A stretch of DNA of 14,186 bases from Hyphomonadaceae bacterium UBA2389. GTDB lineage: Bacteria; Pseudomonadota; Alphaproteobacteria; Caulobacterales; Aquidulcibacteraceae. Location: positions 40,905-55,090 of the forward strand of contig DDSN01000061.1 of the NCBI GenBank assembly GCA_002343395.1, given 5' to 3'. A program made the translations under genes and the position numbers. A model generated the notes under the pieces. The model saw nothing but the letters and a program-made list of their open reading frames with translations. It was not told where the DNA came from and made no database searches. Below, one piece after another: positions 13,717 to 14,186 of the stretch. Each line of letters starts with the position of its first letter. Within the stretch, counting starts at the first letter, position 1.

Positions 13717-14160
13717 TCAGCCCCACCGCGCAAAAAAATCCGCATTCTGCGCGCGCGCCTCTTCTTCGCACACCCCGCACGCAACGCCGACGCCCGCCGC
13801 CTGAAGCCGCTCCACGCCAACGCCCGCAGCAAAGGGGTGCGGATCGCTTGCGGCGATGACGACGCGCGCAACGCCCGCGCCGATCAGCAAGTCCGCGCAT
13901 GACGTCGAGCCAGATGTGCGTTTGGCGCACGGTTCGAGCGTAACGTAAGCCGTCGCGCCGCGCGCCGCCGCGCCCGCGTGCGCCAGCGCCTGCTCTTCCG
14001 CGTGCGGGCGCCCGCCATCGGCGGTGCGCGCTTCGGCGATCACGGCGCCGTCCTTGACCAGGACGCAACCGACGCTCGGATTATCGCCCGTGCGGCCGAC
14101 GCCTTCCGCGGCGCGTTCGAGCGCGCGGCGCATGCAGGCGTCCTCGTTCATGATGCGCAC
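13717..14160 (-). CDS. RibD-like deaminase, stand-alone (no reductase domain)
   Basis: 147 residues of a zinc-dependent cytidine-deaminase-fold protein. HAEE (H53, E55) and EPC (C78) with C88 supply the zinc ligands and catalytic glutamate; GDNPSVGCVLV (25-35) and AAGV near 121-124 resemble the RibD N-terminal domain, and the end (FFARWG) falls where the RibD deaminase domain stops. In RibD the deaminase converts 2,5-diamino-6-ribosylamino-4(3H)-pyrimidinone 5-phosphate in riboflavin synthesis and is followed by a ~200-residue reductase domain. None follows here: the stop is 35 bp before the convergent gene's stop, and the other two frames show no reductase sequence. The loop between the two zinc cysteines (AKRTSGSTS) lacks the HxGRTPP of RibD and is one residue longer, so another substrate is possible. 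The GTG start at 14160 has a G/A-rich site 7 nt upstream; an ATG at 14151 is the alternative. Confidence 0.8.
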   Translation of the reverse strand: MRIMNEDACMRRALERAAEGVGRTGDNPSVGCVLVKDGAVIAEARTADGGRPHAEEQALAHAGAAARGATAYVTLEPCAKRTSGSTSCADLLIGAGVARVVIAASDPHPFAAGVGVERLQAAGVGVACGVCEEEARAQNADFFARWG

Positions 14161-14164
14161 CGTT

Positions 14165-14186
14165 CCCCCTCCCCTAGAGGGGGAGG
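14165..14186. repeat. G/C-rich inverted repeat at the right edge
   Basis: CCCCCTC (14165-14171) pairs with GAGGGGG (14177-14183); a second register pairs CCTCCCC (14168-14174) with GGGGAGG (14180-14186). It overlaps the ribosome-binding site of the deaminase and may continue past the window. It may be the terminator hairpin of the next gene or a dispersed intergenic repeat. Confidence 0.5.

Overview
The window is GC-rich, densely packed chromosomal DNA. It looks like an alphaproteobacterium near the Caulobacterales/Hyphomonadales: Kdo-type lipopolysaccharide genes, a metal-type KdsA, SAM-like short gene gaps and many GC-driven antisense open frames. This placement is an inference from gene content and style; no marker gene (rRNA, tRNA) is present.

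Layout, left to right. 1-1132 (-) is the N-terminal part of an RTX-type calcium-binding repeat protein that runs off the left edge. It is followed upstream by a long glutathione S-transferase-like gene (1222-2256, -), a cold-shock protein with a very clear intrinsic terminator (2331-2540, -), and a secreted M20 amidohydrolase (2669-3991, -). From a 125-bp divergent gap, two envelope genes run rightwards: a single-pass membrane protein with a Gln/Tyr-rich tail (4117-4716) and an outer-membrane beta-barrel protein (4808-5557).

The centre is a lipopolysaccharide inner-core locus: kdsD (5569-6549, -), a family-4-type glycosyltransferase (6639-7679, +) and kdsA (7746-8606, +). KdsD makes arabinose-5-phosphate, KdsA condenses it with PEP to Kdo-8-phosphate, and the glycosyltransferase between them is a plausible core sugar transferase. 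A small lipoprotein (8611-9036, -) converges on kdsA.

The most unusual part is a three-gene operon on the minus strand (11097 down to 9144): two tandem paralogous ferritin-like diiron proteins, each with a complete E / ExxH / E / ExxH ligand set, followed by a 98-residue four-cysteine protein. Both junctions are 4-nt GTGA stop/start overlaps. Upstream lie a 14-bp perfect palindrome and an FNR/FixK-like TTGA-N6-TCAA site. This has the appearance of an undescribed two-component diiron oxidase or oxygenase with a small rubredoxin- or zinc-ribbon-like partner; its substrate cannot be read from the sequence.

The right end carries a CPBP intramembrane protease (11318-11956, +), a UDP-glucuronate decarboxylase (12099-13067, +), a small membrane protein (13142-13681, +) and, convergent with it, a stand-alone RibD-like deaminase lacking the usual reductase domain (13717-14160, -). 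No gene-free stretch exceeds 300 bp; the longest is 11098-11317. No tRNA, rRNA, CRISPR array or insertion sequence was seen.
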